DNA of 64,000 nt from Clostridia bacterium (GCA_017464305.1 JAFUDS010000024.1:124001-188000), one strand, 5' to 3'; shown: positions 50,420-60,058, numbered from the stretch's first letter. Numbers and translations: made by a program. Notes: a model not told the origin generated them from the letters alone.

Positions 50420-52155
50420 TTAAACGGGAACTGCTGGCGGCGGCGCCGGGCTCCGTAAAGTATATTGTGGCGACGGTGATCATTCAGCTGGTTCGCCTGG
50501 TGGGGAACATGGCGATGGTGTTCACCGTGGCCTGGTTCTTGCGCCAAATTTCCGAAGGGGCGCCCCTTTCCCTGGAGGAAACCTGGCCCCGGGCCCTGGC
50601 CATCCTGGCCCTGGGGGCGCTGCGCTGGGCAGCCACCTACGGGGCGTCCCGAACCTCTCATCTGGCCTCGGCGGACGCGAAAAGGTCCCTGCGCCGGCGG
50701 CTGTACGAAAAGCTGATCCGCCTGGGCCCTGGATACACGGAGAAGGTGTCCACCGGGGAGGCGGTGCAGGTGTGCGTGGAGGGCATTGACCAGCTGGAAA
50801 CCTATTTCGGCCGGTATCTGCCCCAGTTTTTCTATGCTCTGCTGGCTCCGCTGATCCTCTTCGGGGCCGTGGCGCCCCTGAGTCTGCGGGCGGCCATCGC
50901 TCTGTTCATTTGCGTGCCCCTGATTCCCCTGGCCATCGTGCTGGTGCAAAAGCTGGCGAAAAACCTGCTGCGGAAATACTGGGGGCGGTACACCCGGCTG
51001 GGGGATACCTTCCTGGAGAACATGCAGGGGCTGACGGCCTTGAAAATTTACGGCGCGGATGAGCAAAAGCACCAGGAAATGAACGAGAAGGCGGAGGAGT
51101 TTCGGGACATCACCATGAAGGTGCTGACCATGCAGCTGAACTCCATCATCATCATGGACACCGTGGCCTACGGCGGCGCCGCCCTGGGCATCATCCTGGC
51201 GGTTTCCGAGTCCCTTGCGGGGCAAATTGCCCTGTGGCAGGCCTTCGTTATCCTGATGCTGTCCGCGGATTTCTTCCTGCCCATGCGGACCCTGGGTAGC
51301 TATTTCCACGTGGCCATGAACGGCATGGCCGCCAGCGACAAGATGTTCGCCATGCTGCGGCTGGACGAGGAGGAGCAGGGGACAGAGGTCCCGGACGTCC
51401 CCCTGGAGATGGCCGCCCGGGAGCTGACCTTTACCTATGACGGGGAGACGGACGCCTTGGCCAATGTTTCCTTTGACCTGCCCGCCCAGGGCATTACCGC
51501 CATCGTCGGGGAAAGCGGCTGCGGCAAGAGCACCCTGGCGGGGCTGCTGTCCGGCGGGCTGAAGGGGTATTTCGGCTCCCTGACCCTGGGGGGCAAGGAG
51601 CTGTACGACCTCAGCGACGAAAGCCTCTTCCGGACCCTGACCCTGGTTTCCGCCGGGGATTATATCTTCAGCGGCACCGTGCGGGAAAACCTGCGCATGG
51701 GCAAGGAGGACGCCACGGAGGAGGAGATGGCGGAGGCGTGCCGGCGGGCGCGGCTGTGGGACTGGCTGGCGGCGGGTCAGGGTCTGGATACGCCCATCGA
51801 AACCGACGCCTCGAATCTCTCCGGCGGCCAGCGGCAGCGGCTGGCCCTGGCGCGGGCCTTGCTGCGGGATACTCCCATGTATATTTTCGATGAGGCCACC
51901 AGCAATATCGACGCGGAAAGCGAGGCGGCCATTCTGGAGGCCATCTATGGCTTCCGGGGGAAGAAGACCGTCCTCATGATTACCCACCGGCTGGAAAACG
52001 CGGTGGGGGCGGACCGAATTCTGGCGCTGGACCGGGGAAGGGTCGCGGGCTTGGGGGATCACGAAACCTTGCTCAAGACCTGCCCGGTGTATCAGCAGTT
52101 GTACGCCGGCCAGGCGGAGATGGAAAAATACGCGAAGGGAGGGGTTCGGGCATGA
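50416..52155 (+). CDS. ABC half-transporter (exporter fold) of the ECF operon, subunit 1
   Basis: A 579-residue exporter-fold half-transporter: six spans (about 15-300) and an ATPase with Walker A GESGCGKST, signature LSGGQRQR, Walker B MYIFDEAT with catalytic Glu and switch ITHRLE. It overlaps ecfT and the next gene by 4 bases each. The resemblance is to CydCD and to the siderophore importers YbtP/YbtQ, which have an exporter fold but import. Similar ECF plus two half-transporter sets occur in the equibactin locus of Streptococcus equi. Direction and substrate are undecided. Confidence 0.88.
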   Translation: MIKRELLAAAPGSVKYIVATVIIQLVRLVGNMAMVFTVAWFLRQISEGAPLSLEETWPRALAILALGALRWAATYGASRTSHLASADAKRSLRRRLYEKLIRLGPGYTEKVSTGEAVQVCVEGIDQLETYFGRYLPQFFYALLAPLILFGAVAPLSLRAAIALFICVPLIPLAIVLVQKLAKNLLRKYWGRYTRLGDTFLENMQGLTALKIYGADEQKHQEMNEKAEEFRDITMKVLTMQLNSIIIMDTVAYGGAALGIILAVSESLAGQIALWQAFVILMLSADFFLPMRTLGSYFHVAMNGMAASDKMFAMLRLDEEEQGTEVPDVPLEMAARELTFTYDGETDALANVSFDLPAQGITAIVGESGCGKSTLAGLLSGGLKGYFGSLTLGGKELYDLSDESLFRTLTLVSAGDYIFSGTVRENLRMGKEDATEEEMAEACRRARLWDWLAAGQGLDTPIETDASNLSGGQRQRLALARALLRDTPMYIFDEATSNIDAESEAAILEAIYGFRGKKTVLMITHRLENAVGADRILALDRGRVAGLGDHETLLKTCPVYQQLYAGQAEMEKYAKGGVRA

Positions 52156-53804
52156 GGACCAGACGGGGCGGATTTCGCATCATGGCGGGGCTCATCGGCC
52201 TGCTGCGGCCCCTTTCTCCCCATATGCTGCTGGCCATCCTGATGGGGGTGCTGGGCCATCTGTGCGCCATCGCCATCCCTGTGGGCGGGGCCTGGGCCCT
52301 GTATCTGGTCTGGGCCGGGGAGGGCGCGGCGGCCCGGCGGCTCTTCCCCTGGATCGCGGCGGCGGGGCTGCTGCGAGGGGCCCTGCATTACGGGGAGCAG
52401 AACCGGAACCATTACATCGCTTTCACCTTGCTGAAGATCATTCGGGACCATGTGTTCGGCGCCCTGCGGCGGTTGGCCCCGGCGAAGATGGACAGCCGGA
52501 ACAAGGGGGAACTGATTTCCACTGTTACCAGCGATATTGAGCTGCTGGAGGTGTTCTATGCCCATACCATCTCCCCCATCGCCATCGCGGTGCTGGTGAG
52601 CCTCTGCATGCTGGGCTTCTTCGGCTGGCTTCATCCCTGGATGGTTCCCCTGGCCCTGGGGGCCTATGTGTCCGTGGGGGCCCTGCTGCCCCTGTTCGCC
52701 GGCGGCCGCATGAAGGAGGAGGGGGTCCAGGTTCGGGAAGGGGCGGGAAATCTTTCCGCCTTCCTGATGGATTCCCTGCGAGGGGTCCGGGAAATCTTGC
52801 GCTACGGCCAGGGGGGAAACCGGCTGGAGGCCCTGGACGCCCGGTCCCGGGAAATCGGGGAGGCTCAGGGGCAATTGGCTCGGAAAAACGGGTTTTACGG
52901 CGGAATGACGGAGATGGTGATTCTGCTGTTCGATCTGGGTATGCTGCTGCTGTGCGTGTACCTGTATCAGCGGGGGGAGATCGGCCTCCGGGAGGCGCTG
53001 CTGGCCCAGGTGGGGCTCATGTCCTCCTTCGGTCCGGTGGCGGCCCTGTCCGCCCTGGCGGGGAGCCTGACCAATACCCTGGCGGCGGGGGAGCGGGTGC
53101 TGAGCCTGCTGGAGGAGCAACCGGAAACGGCGGACATCCTGGAGGGGGCGGAGGTCTCCTTCCGGGAGATGGAGATGCGGGAGGTAGATTTCGCCTACCC
53201 GGAGGGATCGAAGGTGCTGCGGGATTTCAGCCTGGAGATTCCAGAAAAAGGGATCATCGGGATTACGGGCTGCAGCGGCACGGGAAAATCCACGGCCCTG
53301 AAGCTGCTGATGCGCTTCTATGATCCCCAGGCGGGGCGAGTGACCCTGAGCGGCCGGGATCTGCGGCAGGTCAAAACCGCCTCCCTGCGGCGGAATCAGG
53401 CCTATGTAACCCAGGAGACCCAGCTGTTTAACGACTCCATCGAGAACAATATCCGCATCGGGCGGATGGACGCCACCCGGGCGGAGGTGGAGGCGGCGGC
53501 GAAAATGGCCAGTATCCACGATTTCATTCAGACCCTGCCCCGGGGCTACGACACGGGCATCGGGGAAATGGGGGAGATGCTCTCCAGCGGCGAGCGGCAG
53601 CGCATCGCCCTGGCTCGCGCTTTCCTGTCCCAGGCCCCCCTGATCCTGCTGGACGAGCCCACCAGCAACCTGGACACCCTGAACGAGGGCCGAATCCTGA
53701 AGAGCCTGGACGAGGTCAGAAAGGAAAAAAGCATCGTGCTGGTCAGCCACCGCCCGGCGGTGAAGGCAGTGGCTGATCGCAGCTTTATGGTACAGGAAGG
53801 ATGA
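52152..53804 (+). CDS. ABC half-transporter (exporter fold) of the ECF operon, subunit 2
   Basis: A 550-residue half-transporter, partner of the preceding gene. Six spans in the first 300 residues, then Walker A GCSGTGKST, a slightly altered signature LSSGERQR, Walker B LILLDEPTSNLD and switch VSHRPA. Both ATP sites of the heterodimer keep the catalytic Glu, unlike the exporter pair at 31.8-35.4 kb. The ATG overlaps the previous stop (ATGA), and its own stop overlaps the next start in the same way, so the whole operon is coupled. Confidence 0.88.
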   Translation: MRTRRGGFRIMAGLIGLLRPLSPHMLLAILMGVLGHLCAIAIPVGGAWALYLVWAGEGAAARRLFPWIAAAGLLRGALHYGEQNRNHYIAFTLLKIIRDHVFGALRRLAPAKMDSRNKGELISTVTSDIELLEVFYAHTISPIAIAVLVSLCMLGFFGWLHPWMVPLALGAYVSVGALLPLFAGGRMKEEGVQVREGAGNLSAFLMDSLRGVREILRYGQGGNRLEALDARSREIGEAQGQLARKNGFYGGMTEMVILLFDLGMLLLCVYLYQRGEIGLREALLAQVGLMSSFGPVAALSALAGSLTNTLAAGERVLSLLEEQPETADILEGAEVSFREMEMREVDFAYPEGSKVLRDFSLEIPEKGIIGITGCSGTGKSTALKLLMRFYDPQAGRVTLSGRDLRQVKTASLRRNQAYVTQETQLFNDSIENNIRIGRMDATRAEVEAAAKMASIHDFIQTLPRGYDTGIGEMGEMLSSGERQRIALARAFLSQAPLILLDEPTSNLDTLNEGRILKSLDEVRKEKSIVLVSHRPAVKAVADRSFMVQEG

Positions 53805-55171
53805 AAAACGCCCTGGAATTGCGGCAGGTGACCTTCGCCTACGGGGAAGGGGCGCCGGTGCTGAAGAATCTGGATTTCTGCCTGCCCTATGGCCAGTTCG
53901 CCGTGCTGCAGGGGGTTTCCGGCACGGGAAAATCCACCCTGCTGTCGGTGATCAACGGGGTCATTCCCCAAATTCAGCCGGGGCAGCTTTCCGGCCAAAT
54001 CCTGCTGGATGGGGAGGAGGTTTCCGCCTGGTCCATCGCCCGGCGAGCCCGGAAGGTGGGCAGCGTGCTGCAAAACGCGGATGACCAGATCGTCCACGAC
54101 CGGGTGGAGGACGAAATCGCCTTCGGCTGCGAAAATCTAGGGGTTCCCTCCTCGGAAATGGAGGGGCGGATTCAGGAAGCCCTGCGGCTGGCCCGGCTGA
54201 AGCCGGATCAGCCCACCAGGAAGCTCTCCGGCGGCCAGAAGCAGCGGCTGATGATGGCCTGCGCCTTCGCCATGGGGCAGCGAACTCTGCTGCTGGATGA
54301 GCCCCTGGCGAATCTGGATCGGGAGGGCACGGTGCGGCTGCTGCGATCCTTGAAGCAGATGACGGCGGAGGGCATGGCGGTGCTGCTGATTGAGCACCGG
54401 CTGGATATGGTGCTGCCCTATGCCGACGCGGTGTATACCCTGCGAAAGGGGCGGCTGCGGCGGGAGGCGGACCCTCAGGGCCTGATGGCGGAGGTGGACC
54501 AGATTTTGCCCTACGACGGAGAAAACCTGTCGGGAAAGGGAAGGCTGATCTCCCTGAAGGATGTGGATTACACCCTGCGGGGGGTGGATGTGCTGCGGAA
54601 TATCTCCATGGACGTGATGGAAGGGGAGAGGCTGACCCTGCTGGGGCCTAACGGCTGCGGCAAAACCACCCTGATGAAGGTGCTGGCCCGGCTGCTGTAT
54701 CCTTCCGCCGGGGGCTATGAGCAGCATCTGATCCGCTCCCAGCGGGTACACCCCATGCCAGAATGGTTCCGGGCGGCGGGGTTCGTTTTCCAGGACCCCT
54801 CCAGCCAGTTGTTTATGCCCACCCTGCGGCAGGAGATTGGCCGCAACGCGAAAAGCCCGCAGCGGGCGGAAAGGATGATAAGGCTCTTCGGGCTGGAGGG
54901 CTTGGAGGACCGGCACCCCCAGAGCCTCAGTGAAGGGCAGAAAAGAAGGGCCGGAATCGCGGCGATTTGCGCTTCCGACCCGAAGGTATTGTTCCTGGAC
55001 GAGCCCACCGTGGGCCAGGATTTTGAGCATCTGCGGCAGATGGTGGACTCCCTGCGGACGCTGCAGAAGGAGAGCGGGTGTGCCATTGTGACGGTGACCC
55101 ACGACAAAAGATGCAAGGAGGCCCTCAGCGATCGAAGAATCATCATGAAGGCGGGAAGGATTATAAGATAA
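53801..55171 (+). CDS. ECF transporter ATPase, fused EcfA-EcfA' (two ABC domains)
   Basis: A 456-residue protein with two tandem ATPase domains. Domain 1 (about 5-220): Walker A GVSGTGKST, Q-loop QNADDQIVHDRVEDEIAFGCENLG, signature LSGGQKQR, Walker B LLLDEPLANLD. Domain 2 (about 245-450): Walker A GPNGCGKTT, QDPSSQLFMPTLRQEI, signature LSEGQKRR, Walker B LFLDEPTVGQD. It supplies both ATPase subunits of the ECF module with the S component and EcfT. The Q-loop wording and order are typical for ECF ATPases. It ends the operon. Confidence 0.93.
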   Translation: MKNALELRQVTFAYGEGAPVLKNLDFCLPYGQFAVLQGVSGTGKSTLLSVINGVIPQIQPGQLSGQILLDGEEVSAWSIARRARKVGSVLQNADDQIVHDRVEDEIAFGCENLGVPSSEMEGRIQEALRLARLKPDQPTRKLSGGQKQRLMMACAFAMGQRTLLLDEPLANLDREGTVRLLRSLKQMTAEGMAVLLIEHRLDMVLPYADAVYTLRKGRLRREADPQGLMAEVDQILPYDGENLSGKGRLISLKDVDYTLRGVDVLRNISMDVMEGERLTLLGPNGCGKTTLMKVLARLLYPSAGGYEQHLIRSQRVHPMPEWFRAAGFVFQDPSSQLFMPTLRQEIGRNAKSPQRAERMIRLFGLEGLEDRHPQSLSEGQKRRAGIAAICASDPKVLFLDEPTVGQDFEHLRQMVDSLRTLQKESGCAIVTVTHDKRCKEALSDRRIIMKAGRIIR

Positions 55172-55432
55172 TTATTCCTCCGGCAAAACCAGGGCGCATA
55201 CGAGATAGATCATCGCGCCGGATCCCCAGCCAAAAACCAGCACCGCCCATACCAGGCGCACGATGGTGGGGTCAATGCCCAGGTACTCCGCAAGGCCGCC
55301 GCAAACGCCGGCCAGCTTCCGATCCCGGAGGCTCCTGTGCAGCCTTCCTACGGTTCTTCTCCCCTTCACAAAGTACTGATACAGGAAATAACCAATGGCC
55401 AGTCCGGCCGCGATTGACATAATACGTCCCAT
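55172..55432 (-). CDS. PspC-domain membrane protein
   Basis: An 86-residue protein with an N-terminal span (IMSIAAGLAIGYFLYQYF), a basic linker and a PspC domain (LHRSLRDRKLAGVCGGLAEYLGIDPTIVRLVWAVLVFGWGSGAMIYLVCALVLPEE). PspC proteins act in the membrane-stress phage-shock response. Start at 55432 with AAAGGAG nine bases upstream. Its stop abuts the stop of the ECF ATPase. The leader contains a perfect hairpin. Confidence 0.88.
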   Translation of the reverse strand: MGRIMSIAAGLAIGYFLYQYFVKGRRTVGRLHRSLRDRKLAGVCGGLAEYLGIDPTIVRLVWAVLVFGWGSGAMIYLVCALVLPEE

Positions 55433-55450
55433 AACCTGTTTCTCCTTTCT

Positions 55451-55506
55451 CATCGGGTTTTCTGACCCGATGAAAGAAGTATAGCACAAATCCAGCATAG
55501 AATAAA
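55451..55506 (-). promoter_or_regulatory. Promoter and leader palindrome of the PspC gene
   Basis: TTTATT (55506-55501), 17 bases, TATACT (55483-55478). Right at the expected start site lies a perfect inverted repeat CATCGGGT-N6-ACCCGATG (55451-55472), suitable as an operator or leader hairpin. Confidence 0.65.
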
Positions 55507-55655
55507 CGACACAAAGAGCAATATAGCAAAAGTTATTTTTCGTAGAGAATGGGATTATTTCTTTCCACGCCCTTGCAAAAGGTAGAAAAATATTGTAAGT
55601 TACAGTCTGGATCGATTGAAAACGCATGCCGTTTTGGAACTGGATGGTGAGAAAG

Positions 55656-58259
55656 ATGAAGGATATTTTTCTGATTGTAGATGGAAACAGCCTGATTCAT
55701 CGGGCTTTTCACGCCCTGCCCCTGATGGACGCGGACGGGGTTTATACCAATGCGATCTACGGTTTTTTGAACATGCTGCTGAAGGTGGTTCGGGAAGAAA
55801 ACGTGCAGTATCTGGCGGTTTGCTTTGACGAGCATGGCCCCACCTTCCGCCATACGATTTATCCGGAATACAAGGCGGGCCGAAATGCCACCCCGCCGGA
55901 ACTGATTCAGCAGCTGGAAACCATTCGTCCCCTGCTGGACGAAATGGGCATCGCCCGCTTCTCCCTGCAGGGCTGGGAGGCGGATGACCTGCTGGGCACC
56001 CTGAGCCTGCAGGGGGCGGCGGCGGGAGTAACCCCCTTGCTGCTGACCGGAGACCGGGACGCGCTGCAGCTGGTGGGCGGGGGCACGGAGCTGATGTTTA
56101 CCCGCAAGGGCATCAGCGAGACCATCCGCTTTACGCCGGAGAAGGTGTACGAGGAATACGGCTTTACCCCCGGGCAGGTGACGGACTGGAAGGGCTTGGC
56201 GGGGGACAGCAGCGACCATATTCCCGGCGTGCCGGGAGTGGGGGACAAAACGGCAGTAAAGCTGCTGCAGGAATATGGCACCCTGGAGGAAATTCTGGCC
56301 CACGCAGGCGAGGTAAAAGGAAAATTAGGGGAAAAGCTGACCACCTGGGCGGATCAGGCGAAATTTTGCAAGGAGTTGGCTACCATCCATCGGGACGCGC
56401 CAGTTGACTTCTCTCTGGAAGCCTGCAGCGTGCCGAAATGGCAGGATACCATCCCGGCGCTGCAGCGGCTGAAGCTGTTCTCCCTGGTGCGACGGATCAA
56501 TGAGGGAAATGGAAGCCCGGCAACGAAGGCAACAGCCGGTGCGGAAAGCGTCTCGGAGAGCCCGTCGGAGAGAAAAGACCCCCAGCTCCTGGATTTTCAG
56601 GAATGGGAGGAGCTTGCGGACTCCGCCAGTCTTTCTGCCTGGCTGGAAAAAAGAAAGGATCAGCCCTTTGCGGTTTTCGCCGGGGAGAGCCAGTTAACCC
56701 TGGCGGCGGAGCAGGGCGCCCGAGCCCGGGTCACCCTGGGGGGCGATTTACTGACCCCGGGTCTGGAACCCCTGGAGGTCATGACACTGCTGGCTCCGGC
56801 CCTGGCTGAGGGAAAAGCCCTGGTGCATGACGGCAAGCGCATGCTGCACCGCCTAACCCAGATGGGCTTGCCCCTGCCGGAAGCCTTTGGATGGGACACC
56901 ATGCTGGGGGCTTATTTGCTGAACCCGCAGGAGAAGAGCTATCGGCTGCAGGCCCTTTGCCCGGACTGGGCGGAGGACGCGGCGACGATCTGGTCCCTGG
57001 CGGCCTGGCAGCGAGAAAACATCCAGGCGGAGGGCATGGAAAAGCTGATGCGGGAGGTGGAGATGCCCCTGAGCCATACCCTGTTCCGGATGGAGCGGGA
57101 GGGCTTTGCCGTGGACACGGATTATCTGCGGGAGCTGGGAAAAGAATATACGGGAGAGATCGCCCAGCGGCGCAAGGAGGTCATCGAGGCCTGCGGTCAA
57201 GGGGAATTTAACCTGAACAGCACCCAGCAGCTGGGGGAGGTGCTGTTTGAAAAGCTGAAGCTGCCCCACGGGAAGAAGACCAGCAAGGGATACTCCACCT
57301 CGGCGGAGGTGCTGGAGGGACTCCGGTGGGAGGCCCCGGAGGTCATCGAGCCCCTGCTGCGCTATCGAAAATTGACGAAGCTGAACGGTACCTATGTGGA
57401 GGGCATGCTGCCCCTGGTGGACGCGGGGGGCCGAGTCCATTCCACCTTTGATCAGGTGGCTACAGCCACGGGACGGCTTTCCTCTTCAGAGCCGAATTTG
57501 CAAAACATCCCCGTGCGGACAGAGGAGGGCCGGGAGCTGCGGAAGGTGTTCATCCCCCGGCCGGGCTGGACGCTGCTGGACGCGGACTACAGCCAGATCG
57601 AGCTGCGGCTGATGGCCCATTTTTCCGGGGATCCAGCCCTGATCGACGCCTTCCGGAAGGGGGAGGATATTCATGCCCGCACGGCCAGCGAAATCTTCGA
57701 GGTGCCGCCGGAATGGGTGACGCCGGAGCTGCGCAGCCGGGCCAAGGCGGTGAACTTTGGCCTGATTTATGGCATCAGCGGCTTTGGTCTCAGCCGGAAC
57801 ACCGGCGTCAGCCGCAAGGAAGCCGCGGCCTTTATCGAAAAATACTTCGAAAAATATCCGGGCGTGAAGCGCTTCATGGACGCGGCGGCTGCGGAAGGGG
57901 CGCAAAAGGGATACGCGGAGACGCTGATGGGCCGGCGCAGGTATCTGCCGGAGCTGCAAAGCCCCAAGGCCCCCATCCGGGAATTCGGCAAGCGAGCCGC
58001 CATGAACACCCCCATTCAGGGCACGGCGGCGGATATCATGAAGCTGGCCATGGTGCGGGTAGAGGAAGCCTTGCGGCGGGAGCAGCTGCAGAGCCAGCTG
58101 ATTTTGCAGGTGCATGACGAGCTGCTGCTGGAGTGCCCGCCAGAGGAAGCGGATGTGGCGGCGAAGCTGCTGCAGGAGGCCATGGAGCAGGTGATTCAAC
58201 TGCAGGTGCCCCTGGTGGCGGAAGTGCATCGGGGAAACAATTGGTATGAGGCGAAATAG
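55656..58259 (+). CDS. polA: DNA polymerase I
   Basis: An 867-residue enzyme with the 5'-3' exonuclease domain (MKDIFLIVDGNSLIHRAF to about 290, including GWEADDLLGT and GDRDALQLV), an inactive 3'-5' exonuclease-like domain and the polymerase domain with motif A DADYSQIELRLMAHFSGD, motif B RSRAKAVNFGLIYG and motif C QVHDELLLECP. The middle domain lacks the acidic residues of the proofreading site (FAVFAGESQLTL where DTET is expected), as in many Firmicutes. It fills gaps and processes Okazaki fragments. Start at 55656 (GGTGAGAAAG upstream); earlier ATGs in frame at 55626 and 55644 are less likely. Confidence 0.95.
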   Translation: MKDIFLIVDGNSLIHRAFHALPLMDADGVYTNAIYGFLNMLLKVVREENVQYLAVCFDEHGPTFRHTIYPEYKAGRNATPPELIQQLETIRPLLDEMGIARFSLQGWEADDLLGTLSLQGAAAGVTPLLLTGDRDALQLVGGGTELMFTRKGISETIRFTPEKVYEEYGFTPGQVTDWKGLAGDSSDHIPGVPGVGDKTAVKLLQEYGTLEEILAHAGEVKGKLGEKLTTWADQAKFCKELATIHRDAPVDFSLEACSVPKWQDTIPALQRLKLFSLVRRINEGNGSPATKATAGAESVSESPSERKDPQLLDFQEWEELADSASLSAWLEKRKDQPFAVFAGESQLTLAAEQGARARVTLGGDLLTPGLEPLEVMTLLAPALAEGKALVHDGKRMLHRLTQMGLPLPEAFGWDTMLGAYLLNPQEKSYRLQALCPDWAEDAATIWSLAAWQRENIQAEGMEKLMREVEMPLSHTLFRMEREGFAVDTDYLRELGKEYTGEIAQRRKEVIEACGQGEFNLNSTQQLGEVLFEKLKLPHGKKTSKGYSTSAEVLEGLRWEAPEVIEPLLRYRKLTKLNGTYVEGMLPLVDAGGRVHSTFDQVATATGRLSSSEPNLQNIPVRTEEGRELRKVFIPRPGWTLLDADYSQIELRLMAHFSGDPALIDAFRKGEDIHARTASEIFEVPPEWVTPELRSRAKAVNFGLIYGISGFGLSRNTGVSRKEAAAFIEKYFEKYPGVKRFMDAAAAEGAQKGYAETLMGRRRYLPELQSPKAPIREFGKRAAMNTPIQGTAADIMKLAMVRVEEALRREQLQSQLILQVHDELLLECPPEEADVAAKLLQEAMEQVIQLQVPLVAEVHRGNNWYEAK

Positions 58260-58262
58260 GAC

Positions 58263-58304
58263 GAAAAAAACAGCAATGGAGGCGAGCTCCACTGCTGTTT
58301 TTTT
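58263..58304. terminator. Bidirectional terminator between polA and the FakA-like gene
   Basis: AACAGCAATGGAG and CTCCACTGCTGTT form a hairpin with one mismatch, flanked by seven A residues on one side and seven T on the other, so it works for both converging genes. Confidence 0.9.
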
Positions 58305-58312
58305 AAGGTCTG

Positions 58313-58612
58313 TTAGCCCTGCAGGCCCTGGGCCTGACGGAACATGTTCTCGATCACGATGTCGTAGATATCGCCCTTGGTGGCGCAATAGGCCACCACC
58401 AGCCAGGGCTCGTTGGTGTGGAAATGGAGCTTGATCAGATCCTCATCCCCTACCACCAGCAGCTCGTTGCCTTCAAAATGCTCGGCGATGTAATCCCGAA
58501 TTTCGAAATCGTCCAGATCCTCTTCCGTTTTCTCAATCAGCAGCTGGGTGTCAAACTTATACTTTTGAAACTCTTCAATTTCTTCCAGCTCGCTCTGGGT
58601 TAATTCACTCAT
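58313..58612 (-). CDS. Orphan FakA/YloV-like middle domain protein
   Basis: A 99-residue acidic protein. Residues 25-95 (YKFDTQLLIEKTEEDLDDFEIRDYIAEHFEGNELLVVGDEDLIKLHFHTNEPWLVVAYCATKGDIYDIVIENM) match the domain that follows DAK2 in the fatty-acid kinase FakA/YloV (GDSLVVVGDDxLIKVHVHTNxPGKVLEYA...IxNM). The DAK2 ATP-binding domain is missing. Start at 58612 with GGGAG nine bases upstream. It could be a regulator that binds a FakA partner such as FakB, or a relic. There is no neighbour in the same operon. Confidence 0.7.
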   Translation of the reverse strand: MSELTQSELEEIEEFQKYKFDTQLLIEKTEEDLDDFEIRDYIAEHFEGNELLVVGDEDLIKLHFHTNEPWLVVAYCATKGDIYDIVIENMFRQAQGLQG

Positions 58613-58817
58613 TTCACTTTTCTCCCTCTTCTGTTTCAATCCTGGCCGTGGGGCGGAAAACCCCGGGCCACAAGCATCATACCATATTTTATGTGCAGTT
58701 TCCACAAAAAAATGGTTTTGTGACTGTTTCGTCGCATGCGCACGAGAGAGGAACATCCTTTCGCACGACGAAACCGCTGCTTTTTGTCTTCTTTATGTTT
58801 TTTCAGTTGTGAAACGG

Positions 58818-58846
58818 TTGTCAGGAAAAAGGGAAGTGAATATACT
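58818..58846 (+). promoter_or_regulatory. Promoter of the liv operon
   Basis: TTGTCA (58818-58823), a 17-base spacer and TATACT (58841-58846), about 50 bases before the start of livJ. Confidence 0.82.
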
Positions 58847-58894
58847 TAATTCCGTCCTTTTTTATGGAGGAACGACAAGAAGGAGGAAAAGACA

Positions 58895-60058
58895 ATGAAG
58901 AAGATCGCAACAATCGTACTGGCGCTGGTGCTGGCGCTGAGCTGCTGCGCGATGGCCCTGGCGGAGGATCTGCCGGTGGTAAAAATCGGCGTGTTCGAGC
59001 CCGCCTCTGGTGACTCCGGTGCCGGCGGCAAGCAGGAGACCCTGGGCATCCAGTACGCCAATAAAGTGAAACCCACCGTGACCATCGGGGACACGGAATA
59101 CAAGGTCGAGCTGGTGACCGCGGACAACGGTTCTTCCGCGGACAAGGCGCCTTCCGCCGCCCAGAAGCTGGTTTCCGAGAACGTCAGCATCGTGCTGGGT
59201 TCCTACGGCTCCGGCGTGTCCATTGCGGGCTCCGATTATTTCAAGAACGCCAACATCCCGGCCATCGGCCTGACCTGCACCAATCCCCAGGTCACCGCGG
59301 GCAACGATCACTATTTCCGGGTGTGCTTCCTGGATCCCTTCCAGGGCACGGTGCTGGCCAACTACGCCTTCAAGGAGCTGGGCGCCAAGACCGCCTATTG
59401 CCTGGGCGAAGCCGGCAACGACTATGACCAGGGCCTGATCACCTTCTTCCAGCAGGCTTTCGAAGCCCTGGGCGGCGTGGTGTATCACGACGATTTCCAG
59501 AACAACAACTCTGACTTCACTTCCTTCCTGAGCAACGCTCAGATGTACGGCGCGGACCTGATCTTCAGCCCCGTGTCCATCGCTTATTCCACCCAGATCG
59601 TTTCCCAGGCGGCCAGCCAGGGGATCACCATTCCGGTGCTGGGCGGCGACACGCTGGATTCCAACGTGGTGGCCGGCGCGGCGAAGGGCACCAGCATTGA
59701 TCTGATCGTGACCACCTTCTATCAGGAAGGCGCTAACGCGGAATTCGACAACGGCTTCAAGGCCTGGCTGGCGGAGGATGCCGAAGCCCTGACCAACAAC
59801 GGTGGCAACGACATGATCGCCGGCGTGACCTGCATGGGCTATGACGGATACTTCACTGCCCTGGCGGCGCTGGAAGCTGCCGGCACCACCGACAGCGCGG
59901 CTGTGAAGGCGGCGCTGCCTGCCGTGGAGATCGACGGCGTGTCCGGCCACATCGCCTTTGACGAGACTGGCGACGCCATCCGCACTTCCGCTTTCGTCAA
60001 GAAGGCCAACAACGAAACCGGTGACTGGGAATTCGTTGCGGAGCAGACGGTAGACTAA
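58895..60058 (+). CDS. livJ: Branched-chain amino acid ABC transporter substrate-binding protein
   Basis: A 387-residue secreted binding protein. Signal peptide MKKIATIVLALVLALSCCAMALA, with Cys-Cys that could also serve as a lipobox (LSCC). The mature part has the type I periplasmic-binding fold: VVKIGVFEPASGDSGAGGKQE, VTADNGSSADKAPSAAQKLV, VLGSYGSGVSIAG, FRVCFLDPFQGTVLANYAFKELGAK. It captures branched-chain amino acids or related ligands for the LivHMGF importer that follows. AGAAGGAGG before the ATG. First gene of the operon; high abundance is likely from the good promoter. Confidence 0.93.
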   Translation: MKKIATIVLALVLALSCCAMALAEDLPVVKIGVFEPASGDSGAGGKQETLGIQYANKVKPTVTIGDTEYKVELVTADNGSSADKAPSAAQKLVSENVSIVLGSYGSGVSIAGSDYFKNANIPAIGLTCTNPQVTAGNDHYFRVCFLDPFQGTVLANYAFKELGAKTAYCLGEAGNDYDQGLITFFQQAFEALGGVVYHDDFQNNNSDFTSFLSNAQMYGADLIFSPVSIAYSTQIVSQAASQGITIPVLGGDTLDSNVVAGAAKGTSIDLIVTTFYQEGANAEFDNGFKAWLAEDAEALTNNGGNDMIAGVTCMGYDGYFTALAALEAAGTTDSAAVKAALPAVEIDGVSGHIAFDETGDAIRTSAFVKKANNETGDWEFVAEQTVD

